64,000 bases of DNA from CAYRHN01 sp964424115 (GTDB lineage: Bacteria; Chloroflexota; Anaerolineae; Anaerolineales; Anaerolineaceae), in the NCBI GenBank assembly GCA_964424115.1, contig CAYRHN010000014.1, positions 1 through 64,000 on the forward strand, given 5' to 3'. Below, in pieces: positions 1 to 8,920 of the stretch. The notes below the pieces were generated by a model. It searched no databases and was not told where the DNA came from. It was given only the letters and a program-made list of their open reading frames with translations. Numbering within the stretch: the first letter of the stretch is position 1; every line of letters starts with the position of its first letter. The position numbers and the translations under genes are program-made.

Positions 1-212
1 TGAATTTGATTTGTCCCTTGCCAAACATTTCATGTGTTAAAGATACACTACCGAAATATGAGCGGGGAGTTCGCTCCTTGCAATATCCCCAACTCTGTGT
101 TAAACTTGACCCTCGTGGTTAAGCGCCCACTCCGGGCGTCTTACCTTTCCGCTCCCGGCCTAGCCTACGGCAAGTGTCTGGGGGCTTATCCCGAGGAAAG
201 GAGGTTTTTCAA
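1..212 (+). promoter_or_regulatory. 5' leader of the rpsF-ssb-rpsR operon
   Basis: No convincing gene is seen here. A GC-rich hairpin (CGCCC-ACTCC-GGGCG, about 124-139) lies upstream of the strong ribosome binding site AAAGGAGG (197-204). In many bacteria the rpsF leader carries an S6:S18-binding RNA with an exposed CCG. A CCG is present in the pyrimidine-rich part near 150-157, but I could not fold it with confidence, so the regulatory role is inference only. Confidence 0.3.
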
Positions 213-497
213 ATGCGTACTTACGAAGTCGTGCTTATTGTCCATCCCGACCTGGACGAAACCGCTCTGAACGGTTTGCTGGATAAGGTCAAGGGCTGGA
301 TCACGGATTCGGGTGGCTCTATCGAGAAAGTCGATATGTGGGGCAAACGTCGGATGACCTATATCATCCGCAAGCAGCGCGAAGGACAATACGTCCTTGT
401 CACTGCCAAGATGGCTCCGAGCTTCACCAACGAACTGGAACGCAATCTTCGCTTCATCGAAACAATTTTGCGCTTCATGATCACCGGGATCGAGTAA
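213..497 (+). CDS. rpsF: 30S ribosomal protein S6
   Basis: This is a 94-residue S6, the small-subunit protein that pairs with S18 on the platform of the 30S particle. The product begins MRTYEVVLIVHPDLDE, the usual first beta strand, and later has the WGKRRMTYIIRKQREGQYVL stretch typical of S6. The reading frame is open 13 codons further upstream, but the ATG at 213 is chosen because AAAGGAGG lies 8 bases before it and the protein then has normal S6 length. It heads the order rpsF-ssb-rpsR, which is widely conserved in bacteria and normally cotranscribed. Confidence 0.97.
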   Translation: MRTYEVVLIVHPDLDETALNGLLDKVKGWITDSGGSIEKVDMWGKRRMTYIIRKQREGQYVLVTAKMAPSFTNELERNLRFIETILRFMITGIE

Positions 498-538
498 AGA
501 ATCTGGTTTATCTGTGTTAAAGAGTTAAGGAGTGAAAA

Positions 539-949
539 ATGAGCCGCGGACTGAATAAAGTCATGATCATTGGACATTTGGGCCGGGATCCGGAAATGCG
601 TTACACCCCCTCTGGACGTCCCGTGACCACTTTCTCGGTCGCCACCAGCCGCTCTTGGAGCACTGCAGATGGCGAGCGCCACAACGAAACCGAATGGTTC
701 AACGTCGTCGCCTGGGGCAACCTGGCTGAGATCTGCAAACAATACCTCACCAAAGGCCAACAGGTCTATATTGAGGGCCGCTTGCAGACCCGCCGCTGGG
801 ATGACAGCGAAGGTGTGAAACATACCTCGGTTGAGATCGTTGCCAACGAAATGATGATGCTCGGCGAACGCCGCGATGCCAACAACCACCCCATCTCCTC
901 TGAAGCCGACCAGGCCGAAGAGCCGGATAACGAAGAGTTTCCGTTCTAG
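539..949 (+). CDS. ssb: Single-stranded DNA-binding protein
   Basis: This is a 136-residue SSB that coats single-stranded DNA in replication, recombination and repair. The N-terminal about 105 residues form the OB fold (starts MSRGLNKVMIIGHLGRDPEM, includes ETEWFNVVAWGNLAE). The C terminus is a short acidic tail ending in EEFPF, equivalent to the DDDIPF tip that recruits partner proteins. The spacer between the OB fold and tip is short (about 25 residues). A ribosome binding site TAAGGAG lies at 526-532. It sits between rpsF and rpsR, its classical place. Confidence 0.97.
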   Translation: MSRGLNKVMIIGHLGRDPEMRYTPSGRPVTTFSVATSRSWSTADGERHNETEWFNVVAWGNLAEICKQYLTKGQQVYIEGRLQTRRWDDSEGVKHTSVEIVANEMMMLGERRDANNHPISSEADQAEEPDNEEFPF

Positions 950-1024
950 CACCGCTGCGGTGGTGCGTCCTTTTTAGTCAAACGGACGAAGATATGTCTT
1001 CAGCCCGTTGAGGAGTAAAGTTCA

Positions 1025-1294
1025 ATGTCTGATCAAAATATGAATGAAAATGAGCAGACTTCTTCGCGCCGATACGTAGCGCGCCCCAAGATTTGCCAGT
1101 TCTGTGCCGACAAAAACCTGCACATGGACTACAAGCAGATCGACCTGCTGCGCCGTTTCGTCACCGAAGAAGGTAAAATCCGCCCGCGCCGCCAGACCGG
1201 CACCTGCGCCAAGCACCAACGTGATTTGGCCCAGGCGATCAAGCGCGCGCGCCATATTGCCATCCTGCCCTTCACTGGCAAAGACGACCGCTAA
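1025..1294 (+). CDS. rpsR: 30S ribosomal protein S18 (zinc-binding type)
   Basis: This 89-residue S18 is the 30S platform protein that binds S6 and 16S rRNA. The core KQIDLLRRFVTEEGKIRPRR is diagnostic. CQFC near residue 24 and a later CAKH give a C-x2-C plus C-x2-H set, which suggests the zinc-binding form rather than the zinc-free paralogue. The N terminus is a short polar extension rich in Asn and Glu. It is the third gene of rpsF-ssb-rpsR and is followed after 20 bases by the peptidyl-prolyl isomerase gene, so all four are probably cotranscribed. Confidence 0.97.
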   Translation: MSDQNMNENEQTSSRRYVARPKICQFCADKNLHMDYKQIDLLRRFVTEEGKIRPRRQTGTCAKHQRDLAQAIKRARHIAILPFTGKDDR

Positions 1295-1314
1295 ACTACA
1301 GGCAGGATCCCAAT

Positions 1315-2637
1315 ATGCCCCCCAAACAAGAATTCGTTAACCGCAAGCACTTAGCTCATCGCGAGCTAGAGCGCAGGAATCAACGCCGTATGGTCATCGG
1401 CGCGATCGTTGTGGTGGTGCTGGTGGTGGTTCTCATCGTCGTGGGGCTGCTGAACCAGTTTGTCTTCCAGAACCAACGCGCGGCTGCTCAGGTGGGCGAC
1501 CAGAGCGTCAGCTTTGCTGATTTCCAGGGACAGGTACGCTACGAGCGCTACAGCCGCTTGCAGCAATTCAAGCAGTACCTCCAGCAATATGAGCAGATCC
1601 TCCAATACTTCAAAAGCGATCCCTTCGGCTACTACGATCAGCTCGTCTCGCTGCAGTCCCAACTGAACAACCCTCAGGGTATCGCCGATGACGTGTTGAA
1701 CACGATGATCGAAAATATCCTGATCGCCAACAAAGCCAAAGAGCTGGGCATCACGGTCACGGATGCACAGGTGGACGAAGAGCTGAAGAATGCCTTCGGG
1801 TATTTCCCAAACGGCACTCCCACCGCTGAACCAACCCTGGACTTTCCCCCCACCCCCACCCTCTCGGACGAGCAGAAGGTCTTCATTACCCCCACCTTCA
1901 CCCCCTCACCGACTGCGGTGCCGACCATCACTGCCACCCCCACGGTAGTTCTGCCCACTCCCACCACGGCTCCCACCCCGGCTGGCACGGCCACTCCCAC
2001 CCTGGAACCCACGCCTGAACCGACGCCCACCGTTTACACGGCGGACGCCTTCCAGACCAACAAGCAAACCTTCCTGGACGGGATTGCGCAATACCAGATC
2101 ACCGAAGCTGACCTGCGCTATGTGATCCGTAACACGATCCTGCGCCGTGAAGTGTACAACGCCCTCACCAAGGACCTGCCGATTGTGGGCACCCAGATCT
2201 GGGCACGCCACATTCTGGTCAGCGACCAGGCTACCGCTCAGGGCTATGCCGACCGCTTGAAGGCCGGTGAGAGCTGGGACAAGGTTGCCGCAGACGCTGA
2301 GGCCAACGGTGCCATCCAGGTCCTCGACCTGGGTTGGTTCGGCCGCGGCGCCATGGTGGCCCCCTTCGAAGAAGCAGTCTTCTCCATGGAAAAAGGCCAG
2401 ATCAGCGATCCGATCCAGACCGACAACGGCTGGCATGTGGTGCAGGTGTTGGACAAGCAGGAACGTCCATACACTTCCTCGGGTTACTCGACCGCCCAGG
2501 CCAACATCTACCAGACCTGGTTAGACGGCGCCAAGGCTGCCACCACGATCACGAAATACGACTGGTGGACTTCCAAGGTTCCGACCGAACCCGCGCTCAG
2601 CAGCGACTACGTGGTTCCCACCCCTCCAAGTCAGTAA
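1315..2637 (+). CDS. Membrane-anchored parvulin-type peptidyl-prolyl isomerase (PpiC/SurA-like)
   Basis: This 440-residue protein should help fold exported proteins outside the membrane. Residues about 21-46 form one hydrophobic anchor after a basic N terminus, giving an N-in, C-out topology. A SurA-like helical chaperone region follows. The parvulin (rotamase) domain is at about 295-390, with WARHILV at its start, LGWFGRGAMVAPFEEAVF in the middle and GWHVVQV near its end. An unusual feature is a run of about 75 residues dominated by Thr and Pro (about 165-242) inserted inside the helical region. It follows rpsR closely and ends just before a terminator. Confidence 0.9.
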   Translation: MPPKQEFVNRKHLAHRELERRNQRRMVIGAIVVVVLVVVLIVVGLLNQFVFQNQRAAAQVGDQSVSFADFQGQVRYERYSRLQQFKQYLQQYEQILQYFKSDPFGYYDQLVSLQSQLNNPQGIADDVLNTMIENILIANKAKELGITVTDAQVDEELKNAFGYFPNGTPTAEPTLDFPPTPTLSDEQKVFITPTFTPSPTAVPTITATPTVVLPTPTTAPTPAGTATPTLEPTPEPTPTVYTADAFQTNKQTFLDGIAQYQITEADLRYVIRNTILRREVYNALTKDLPIVGTQIWARHILVSDQATAQGYADRLKAGESWDKVAADAEANGAIQVLDLGWFGRGAMVAPFEEAVFSMEKGQISDPIQTDNGWHVVQVLDKQERPYTSSGYSTAQANIYQTWLDGAKAATTITKYDWWTSKVPTEPALSSDYVVPTPPSQ

Positions 2638-2653
2638 GATCCCTTTATGGAAT

Positions 2654-2686
2654 AAAAAAGGCCGCCTTTTTGGGCGGCCTTTTTGC
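2654..2686. terminator. Bidirectional intrinsic terminator
   Basis: A-rich flank, stem GGCCGCC/GGCGGCC with a T-rich loop, then a T run. The A run on one side and T run on the other make it usable from both strands, which suits its place between the isomerase gene (+) and smc (-). Confidence 0.9.
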
Positions 2687-2687
2687 T

Positions 2688-5600
2688 TTATTTTGCCATA
2701 TCCTCGCTGACCTCGTCCATGCGCAGACTGATGATCTGGCTGGTCGAGTCGCGCCCCATGGTCACGCCGTAGATCACATCCGCCGCCTGAACCGTGTTAC
2801 GGTTGTGGGTGATGACGATGAACTGCGTTTTCTCGCTCAGCTCCAGCAGCAGGTCGCGGAAGCGCCCCACGTTGGCCTCGTCCAGCATCGCATCCACCTC
2901 ATCCATCACACAGAACGGCGTCGGCGAAACCTTGAGCAGTGAGAAGATCAATGCCACCGCGGTCAGGCTGCGTTCGCCGCCGGAAAGCAGCGACAGCCCC
3001 TGCTCGCGCCGTCCAGGCAAGCGGGCTTCGATATCCACGCCGCCTTCGGTGGGGTTTTCTTCATCGGCCAGCACCAGGCGGGCTGAACCACCGCCAAACA
3101 GGCGGGTGAACATCTGTTTGAACTCGCTTGCCACCGCTTCGAAGGTCTTCAAGAACTCGCGGCGCATCAATTCATCCAGCTCTGTGATCACCTGGCGCAG
3201 GTCGGCATCCGCCTGCTTGAGGTCTTCCACCTGGCTGGAGAGGAATTCATAGCGCTCCTTCACCTCGGTGTATTCCTTGTGCGCTTCCAGGTTGATCGCG
3301 CCCATGCGGCGCAGCTGCCCGCGCTGGCGGGTGATACTCTCTTCAATTTGGGGGTTGATCTCTTTCACCACCGGCAGCTGCTCGACCATGTCGCCAAAGG
3401 GCAGCGGCGTCTGGCCGGGCACCTCGGTGTACTCCAGCGCCACCAGGCCGAAATCATCTTCAATCCGCCGCCGCAGGGAATCAAGCGCCTCGTGCTGGCG
3501 CGACGCCTCCAGTTGAGCCTGGGCAAACAGGCGCTCGCCCAGGGTCAGAGTCTGTTGAGCCGAAGAAAGCGTCTCCTGGCGACGGGCCATCTCCACCTCC
3601 AGGCTTTCCAACTCGGTTTCAGCCGGGTCCACCTGCGCGCGCAGGGCTTCCACCTGCCCGGCCAACCGGGCTTCCTGCTCACCCAGGGATTCCTTCTCGC
3701 CATCCAGCAGGGTAGCGGCAGCAGCCGCTGAATCCACCCGTTGGCGCAGACTGGCCTGTAAATTCGTATTGGCAGCCAGAGCCTGGGTTTGTTCCTCCAG
3801 ACGGCGGGCGGCTTCCTGCAAAGCCCGTTCGGCCACGGCGCGGGTGGTGTTCCAATGCACCACCTGGGCCTGTAGATCATCCAGAGGCAGAGCGGAGAGG
3901 GCGCGGTTGTGCTGGCGCACCTGCTCATTAGCCCTGGTAATTTCCTCTTCGGTTTGTTTCAATTCCCCGGCGCCTTTTTTGGCTTCTTCTTCCGCGCCGT
4001 GTAGCTGCCGCTCCACCTGGAGCAGCTGGCTCTTTTGCCACTCGTTGCGTTGGCGGGCCTGTTCGAGGGCCAGGTTGGCCTGTTGGAAGGCTTGCCCGGC
4101 GGCAGAAATGCGCTGAGCATGTTCACGCTGCGTTTTTTCCAGCCCGTTCTGGCGTTGGCGCAAGCCCGTCAGGTCGTTCTCATGGGCTTCCTGTTGAGCT
4201 GCCAGTTCTTTCAACTGCCCGGCCAGTTTCTCCAGCCCGGCTTCCAATTCAGCGATCTGGCGCGGACGCGCGATCACACCGCTGCGCCCATCCTGCCCGG
4301 CCACGACCATCCCGTTGCCCCAGAACACCTCGCCGCGCAGGGTCACCGCACGCGCCGTGGGGGGTAATTGGGCCGCTGCGCGCCGGGCAGCATCCCTCCC
4401 GCGTACCACCAGCACCTGCCCCAACAGGATCCGGGCTGCCCCGCGAACGTCCTCGGGGATCTGCACCAGATCCGCGGCCAGGCCAATGAAATCCGGGTCG
4501 TTTTGCATTCCGGAAAGGGCTTCTATTTCATTCTTATTGGACCCCAAAGGTTGGGCCAGCAGCACTGCGCGGCCTTTTTCGCCTTCTTCCAGCATACCCA
4601 AAGCAGCATCCAAGTCGCTGTCTTTGCCCAGCACCAGGCTGTCCAACGCTTCACCCAGCACAGCGGCCACCGCCCGTTCATATTCGGCCGGCACCACCAG
4701 CGCGCTGCTGAGGGCACGCAATTCCCCGGAGAGTTTTCCCTGCCGGGAGGCCTGCATCAGGAAACGCGCCCCCTGGTTGAGGCCGCTCATCGACCGTTCG
4801 GCCTGCACCAGCACTTCCAACTGGGCTTTCTGGCGGCTGCGTTCTGCTTCCAGGCGCGCACGTTCATCCTGCAGGCGCTTACGCTGGGTTTCGCCCTCGC
4901 CGATCTGTTTGCGCAGAATCTCGATCTCGTCGTCGATCTTTCCCGCCTCGGCCTGGGTGCGTTTGCGGACCTGGTCGGCTTCCTCCAGGCGCGCGCGGGC
5001 GCCTTCCAACCCTTGCGAGTCAGCCTCCAGCGCCTGGGAGAGCGAGGTGCGCGATTTACGCAAGGTCTCCAACCGATTGCCCAGCTCATTTTGATGGGCG
5101 CGTACCTGCACCTGGCGCGTTTCAGCGTTGACCAGGCTGCGGCGCACCTCACGCAGCAGGCGATCCACCTGTTCGCGTTCGACCTGGCGAGCCTGTAAAT
5201 TCTTGCCTGCCACGGCGGCCTGCTGGCGCGCATCGTTCACTTCACTTTCCAATGCAGCGCGTTCTTTTTCAGCAGTTTCCATGCGCTCCTGGCGCGTGGC
5301 ATGCTCTTCCTCCAGACGGGCCAGGTCGCCTTGCAAATTGGTATGTTGTTCGCGCAGCGCGCGCTGGCGCTCGTCCATCACCGCCAGGTCGCGGGTGATC
5401 TTTTCACGCTGGTGCTGCAAATCGGATTGCTGCGCATGCCACTGACTGAGCCGGGCGCGCAATTCCTGGATGCGTGTGCGCAGCTCGCCCATGTCGGTTT
5501 CGATCTCCTCCACCCGCGAACGGGCAGCCACCACACGCGTTTCCTGCGCCCTGACTACATCGTTGGCATGCACCATATCGGCCTGTGAACGGTGCCAGTG

Positions 5601-6302
5601 GTAGCCGTACCACTCGCGCAGCAGCAGGCGCAAGTCAGCTTTGATTCGTTCATATTCCACCACCCTTTTGGCCTGCTTTTCCAGGCTGATCAGGCGCGGT
5701 TCTAATTCGTTCAAGATATCCGAGACACGTTCCAGGTTGCGGCGCGTGCTGTCCAGACGGTTGATCGATTCTTCCTTGCGGGTGCGGTAGAGGCCGATCC
5801 CTGCGGCTTCTTCAAAAAAGCGCCGGCGTTCTTCCGGTTTGAGCGCCAGGGCGGCATCCACCAAGCCCTGCCCGATCATGGTGTAGGTACGCTCTGCCAG
5901 GCCAGACTGCGCCAGCAGTTCGCCGATCTCCTTCAGGCGTACACGCTGCCCGTTGAGCAGATATTCGTTCTGCCCGTCGCGGTAAGCCCGCCGGGTAATC
6001 GAAACCTCAGCAAAATCGATCGGCAGCCAGCCGTCAGAGTTATCAAATACGATCGAGGCGGAAGCCATGCCTGCACGCGGGCGGCCTTCCGAGCCAGAGA
6101 AGATCATATCCTCGGTCTTGCGCCCGCGCAGCAGGCTGTATGACTGCTCACCCAGCACCCAACGGATAGCATCCGCAATATTTGATTTGCCCGAGCCGTT
6201 GGGGCCGACCACGGCGGTCACATCGCCGGGAAACTCAAAGAGGATCCGGCTGGCAAAGGTCTTATAACCGTGTAATTCCAGCGATTTAAGCCGGGCGGTC
6301 AT
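2688..6302 (-). CDS. smc: Chromosome segregation protein SMC
   Basis: This 1204-residue ATPase compacts and segregates the chromosome together with ScpA and ScpB. The head has Walker A GPNGSGKS at residues 33-40 and, near the C terminus, the ABC signature LSGGERSLTA followed by Walker B ending in VMDEVDAMLDEANV. Two long coiled-coil arms rich in Glu, Gln, Arg and Ala flank a hinge at about 520-650 (for example AVTLRGEVFWGNGMVVAG). The length is normal for bacterial SMC. Its ATG overlaps the rnc stop in an ATGA junction, so translation of rnc and smc is probably coupled. Confidence 0.97.
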   Translation of the reverse strand: MTARLKSLELHGYKTFASRILFEFPGDVTAVVGPNGSGKSNIADAIRWVLGEQSYSLLRGRKTEDMIFSGSEGRPRAGMASASIVFDNSDGWLPIDFAEVSITRRAYRDGQNEYLLNGQRVRLKEIGELLAQSGLAERTYTMIGQGLVDAALALKPEERRRFFEEAAGIGLYRTRKEESINRLDSTRRNLERVSDILNELEPRLISLEKQAKRVVEYERIKADLRLLLREWYGYHWHRSQADMVHANDVVRAQETRVVAARSRVEEIETDMGELRTRIQELRARLSQWHAQQSDLQHQREKITRDLAVMDERQRALREQHTNLQGDLARLEEEHATRQERMETAEKERAALESEVNDARQQAAVAGKNLQARQVEREQVDRLLREVRRSLVNAETRQVQVRAHQNELGNRLETLRKSRTSLSQALEADSQGLEGARARLEEADQVRKRTQAEAGKIDDEIEILRKQIGEGETQRKRLQDERARLEAERSRQKAQLEVLVQAERSMSGLNQGARFLMQASRQGKLSGELRALSSALVVPAEYERAVAAVLGEALDSLVLGKDSDLDAALGMLEEGEKGRAVLLAQPLGSNKNEIEALSGMQNDPDFIGLAADLVQIPEDVRGAARILLGQVLVVRGRDAARRAAAQLPPTARAVTLRGEVFWGNGMVVAGQDGRSGVIARPRQIAELEAGLEKLAGQLKELAAQQEAHENDLTGLRQRQNGLEKTQREHAQRISAAGQAFQQANLALEQARQRNEWQKSQLLQVERQLHGAEEEAKKGAGELKQTEEEITRANEQVRQHNRALSALPLDDLQAQVVHWNTTRAVAERALQEAARRLEEQTQALAANTNLQASLRQRVDSAAAAATLLDGEKESLGEQEARLAGQVEALRAQVDPAETELESLEVEMARRQETLSSAQQTLTLGERLFAQAQLEASRQHEALDSLRRRIEDDFGLVALEYTEVPGQTPLPFGDMVEQLPVVKEINPQIEESITRQRGQLRRMGAINLEAHKEYTEVKERYEFLSSQVEDLKQADADLRQVITELDELMRREFLKTFEAVASEFKQMFTRLFGGGSARLVLADEENPTEGGVDIEARLPGRREQGLSLLSGGERSLTAVALIFSLLKVSPTPFCVMDEVDAMLDEANVGRFRDLLLELSEKTQFIVITHNRNTVQAADVIYGVTMGRDSTSQIISLRMDEVSEDMAK

Positions 6303-7024
6303 GGTAAGGCCATCCCCAGACGGGTGAGCGCATCCCGGGCTGCTTCCTTGGTGGCAGCTTGCTTGCTGGTGCCGCTGCCGCTGCCATAGACTTCGTTGTT
6401 GATCAGCACATCCACCTCAAAGGTTTTGGAATGTTCCGGCCCGCTCGCGCTGCGGGTGATGTAGACCGGAGCGCCGAAGCCCTCCGATTGGGCCCACTCC
6501 TGCAAGCGGCTCTTGGGATCTTCGGTCTTGCGGTTCATTAAAATATCTTCAGCTGCGTCTTTGAGCAGCGGGAACATGAATTTGTTGACGGCTTCCATGC
6601 CCTGGTCCAGATAAAGCGCACCCACCAACGCCTCAAAGGCATCGCACAAGAGCGCCGAACGGTCGCGCCCGCCGGTCTGCATCTCGCCGCGCCCCAGGCG
6701 AATGGCATCTCCCAGGCGCATCATGCGCCCGAATTCTGCCAGCTGCTCGGTATGTACCAGCGCGGAGCGCATGCGCGTCAGGTCGCCTTCGGGCATCTCG
6801 GGGTAATGGTTATATAACCAGGCGCCGACCAGAAAATCCAGCACAGCGTCGCCCAGGAATTCCAGGCGCTCATTGTTCTCCAGGGCTTCCGGATGCTCGT
6901 TGAGGAACGAGCGGTGGGTCAGCGCGCGGCTGAGCAGCAGCCAGTCGCGGAAAACGAGATGGGCTTCTGCTGCAAACTCATGCGGCGTCAAACGACGGCC
7001 ATTTGCGGCTCCATGTTCTTCCAT
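6299..7024 (-). CDS. rnc: Ribonuclease III
   Basis: This 241-residue endonuclease cleaves double-stranded RNA in rRNA and mRNA processing. The family signature NERLEFLGDAVL starts at residue 51 and carries acidic metal ligands; a second acidic cluster is in LCDAFEALVGALYLDQG. The C-terminal about 75 residues form the double-stranded RNA-binding domain, from DPKSRLQEW to KQAATKEAARDALTRL. The ATG at 7024 is preceded by GAGGAGG at a good distance. It is followed by smc with a 4-base overlap; rnc-smc pairing occurs in many bacteria. Confidence 0.96.
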   Translation of the reverse strand: MEEHGAANGRRLTPHEFAAEAHLVFRDWLLLSRALTHRSFLNEHPEALENNERLEFLGDAVLDFLVGAWLYNHYPEMPEGDLTRMRSALVHTEQLAEFGRMMRLGDAIRLGRGEMQTGGRDRSALLCDAFEALVGALYLDQGMEAVNKFMFPLLKDAAEDILMNRKTEDPKSRLQEWAQSEGFGAPVYITRSASGPEHSKTFEVDVLINNEVYGSGSGTSKQAATKEAARDALTRLGMALP

Positions 7025-7129
7025 ACTATTCGATCCTCCTCGGATGATGGAACATCCCCATCGGGGACAGGAGCGCCAGACACCAAATGATTGGTTCAGT
7101 GGCTGGCGGCCCTTTGGTTCCAGAATAAA

Positions 7130-8221
7130 CTATCTTCTATATTTTAACCCATTCCCACTGATAATCAAGACCAACGGACGGGGAACTTTCTCGATTTGCC
7201 GCAAAGCAGCCCACACCAGGGCCGAGGTCGGTTCCACGTACACCCCCATGCGGGCCAGCTTGTGGAAGGCGGGGAGCAATTCATCCTCCGGAACCGCCAG
7301 AAATTCTCCCCCAAAACGAGGAATTTCCGCCAACAGCGCCTCGGCGCGCATGGGACGCCGCACGCGCACGCCCTCCGCCAGGGTGGCGCCTTCTTCGATC
7401 TCTTCCACCGCATCCAGGCCGTGCTGCCAGGCAGCCACTAACGGCGCGCAAGCCGCCGCCTGCACTCCCACGTAATACGGGGAGCGTTCCACCAGCCCGG
7501 CCTGCCGTAAAGCGTTAAAACCGCGCAGGATGCCCAGCAGCAGCCCGCCGTGCCCCACCGGCGCCACCACCGTCCCCGGCACGCCGCCCAACTGCTCCAA
7601 CAATTCATAGGCAATGGTGGCGATGCCCGGCAGCCCAAAGGGCAGGTAAGCGTGCGAGCCGTACGGCACACCCCGGCGAGCATCTTCCAATACGGCTTGC
7701 GCTGCTGCGGAGCGCGGCCCGGGAACGGAGACCAATTCCGCCCCGTAGGCCTCGATCTGATCGCGTTTCGGCCCGGAAGCCGATCCCGGCACATACACCC
7801 GCGCCGCCAGCCCGGCCCGCGCCATGTAAGCCGCAAACGAGGCTCCCGCGTTGCCGGAGGAATCCTCCACCGCCCGCTGCGCTCCCCCTGCCGCCAGGCG
7901 GCTGACCAGCGCAGCGCTGACGCGATCCTTGTACGAACCGGTCGGGTTGAGCGATTCCAGCTTGAACGCCACCTCCTCCTGTCCGGAGTGCACCCACACC
8001 AGCGGGGTATTGCCCTCGCCCAGACTGACCAGCGGTGCTCCGGCGGGCAGCTCAAAGGTATGCCGGTAGCGCCAATAACCGGGTAATTTCGGCTCAATCC
8101 GGCCCGGATCGAAAGCGAAAGGCCCGTCGTAATCGAACAATCCTCCGCAGGCGGGGCAAAGATACGGCAGACTGGTCTCAGGATAAGGCAGGCCGCATTT
8201 TACACAACAGACCGTCGTCAT
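7130..8221 (-). CDS. thrC: Threonine synthase (PLP-dependent)
   Basis: This 363-residue fold-type II PLP enzyme most likely converts O-phosphohomoserine to threonine. An N-terminal zinc-ribbon-like segment has two C-x2-C pairs (Cys6/Cys9 and Cys22/Cys25), common in this threonine synthase subgroup. The PLP lysine is Lys98 in NPTGSYKDR, and a Gly-rich phosphate-binding loop is in VAPVGHGGLLLG. It starts 3 bases after the MoaD-MoaE fusion stop, so it appears to be read with the molybdopterin genes, though no functional link is known. A cysteate synthase or other threonine-synthase-like activity cannot be excluded by eye. Confidence 0.88.
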   Translation of the reverse strand: MTTVCCVKCGLPYPETSLPYLCPACGGLFDYDGPFAFDPGRIEPKLPGYWRYRHTFELPAGAPLVSLGEGNTPLVWVHSGQEEVAFKLESLNPTGSYKDRVSAALVSRLAAGGAQRAVEDSSGNAGASFAAYMARAGLAARVYVPGSASGPKRDQIEAYGAELVSVPGPRSAAAQAVLEDARRGVPYGSHAYLPFGLPGIATIAYELLEQLGGVPGTVVAPVGHGGLLLGILRGFNALRQAGLVERSPYYVGVQAAACAPLVAAWQHGLDAVEEIEEGATLAEGVRVRRPMRAEALLAEIPRFGGEFLAVPEDELLPAFHKLARMGVYVEPTSALVWAALRQIEKVPRPLVLIISGNGLKYRR

Positions 8222-8224
8222 GGC

Positions 8225-8920
8225 TCACTCCCCCGGCTCAGGCCGGTAATCCCCTTCAATCCAGGCCTCGCCGTTCGGGCCGCTCTCCTTTTTCCAGACC
8301 GGCACGATCTGTTTCAACCGGTCAATGCCGTAACGGGCCGCCTCGAAGATACCCATATCCCGATGAGCAGCCGTGCAGGCCACCCACACGCTGGTCGCCC
8401 CGGCTTCCAGCAGCCCGATGCGCTGCACCAGGGCAATGCCCTGCAGGTCGGGCCAGCGCGCGCGCATTTCTCCGGCGATCTGAAGCAAGCGCGCTTCGGC
8501 CATCGGCTGGTACGCCTCGTATTCCAGGGAAACGGTCTCATGCGCATCCCCGCGCCGGGTGACCGCGCGCACCATGCCGGTGAACAGGCAGGCGCCGCCG
8601 CTTTCCGGCAGGCTAATCTCGCGCAGCAGCGCATCACTATCCGGCGATTCGCGGGTGATGCGCGTAATGGTGGGGAAAATAGAACCGCCGGAGACCGGCG
8701 GAAAGAAAGCCACCTCAGCGCCGTCAGAAACGATCTCCTCTTCCCCGGCATACTGCTGATTGACCACTGCCAGGGCGCCCCCCAGGCTGTCTGACAGCGC
8801 AGGGTAACGGTGCAGCACTTCGGCGCGCAGCCCGGCTACCGTGCCGCCCGCCCAATCCACCTCCAGCCGTCCCACGCCGGCCGCCGCTTTCAGGGATGCG
8901 AACAATAAGACCCTGACCAT
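8225..8920 (-). CDS. MoaD-MoaE fusion (molybdopterin synthase, both subunits)
   Basis: This 231-residue protein joins both halves of molybdopterin synthase, which adds two sulfurs to cyclic pyranopterin monophosphate. Residues 1-79 are MoaD, a ubiquitin-like sulfur carrier ending in PPVSGG. Residues about 84-231 are MoaE, with FTGMVR, AHRDMG and the active-site stretch PVWKKESGPNGEAW. In separate MoaD the terminal Gly-Gly must be a free C terminus to be thiocarboxylated; here it is followed directly by SIFPT, so cleavage after Gly79 is probably needed, as reported for the fused MoaX of Mycobacterium tuberculosis. Its ATG abuts the moaC stop, and its GGAG ribosome site lies inside moaC. Confidence 0.92.
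   Translation of the reverse strand: MVRVLLFASLKAAAGVGRLEVDWAGGTVAGLRAEVLHRYPALSDSLGGALAVVNQQYAGEEEIVSDGAEVAFFPPVSGGSIFPTITRITRESPDSDALLREISLPESGGACLFTGMVRAVTRRGDAHETVSLEYEAYQPMAEARLLQIAGEMRARWPDLQGIALVQRIGLLEAGATSVWVACTAAHRDMGIFEAARYGIDRLKQIVPVWKKESGPNGEAWIEGDYRPEPGE

Noticed and set aside
34..270. A 78-codon open frame before and across rpsF
   Set aside because: It overlaps rpsF in another frame and has no ribosome site or known sequence.
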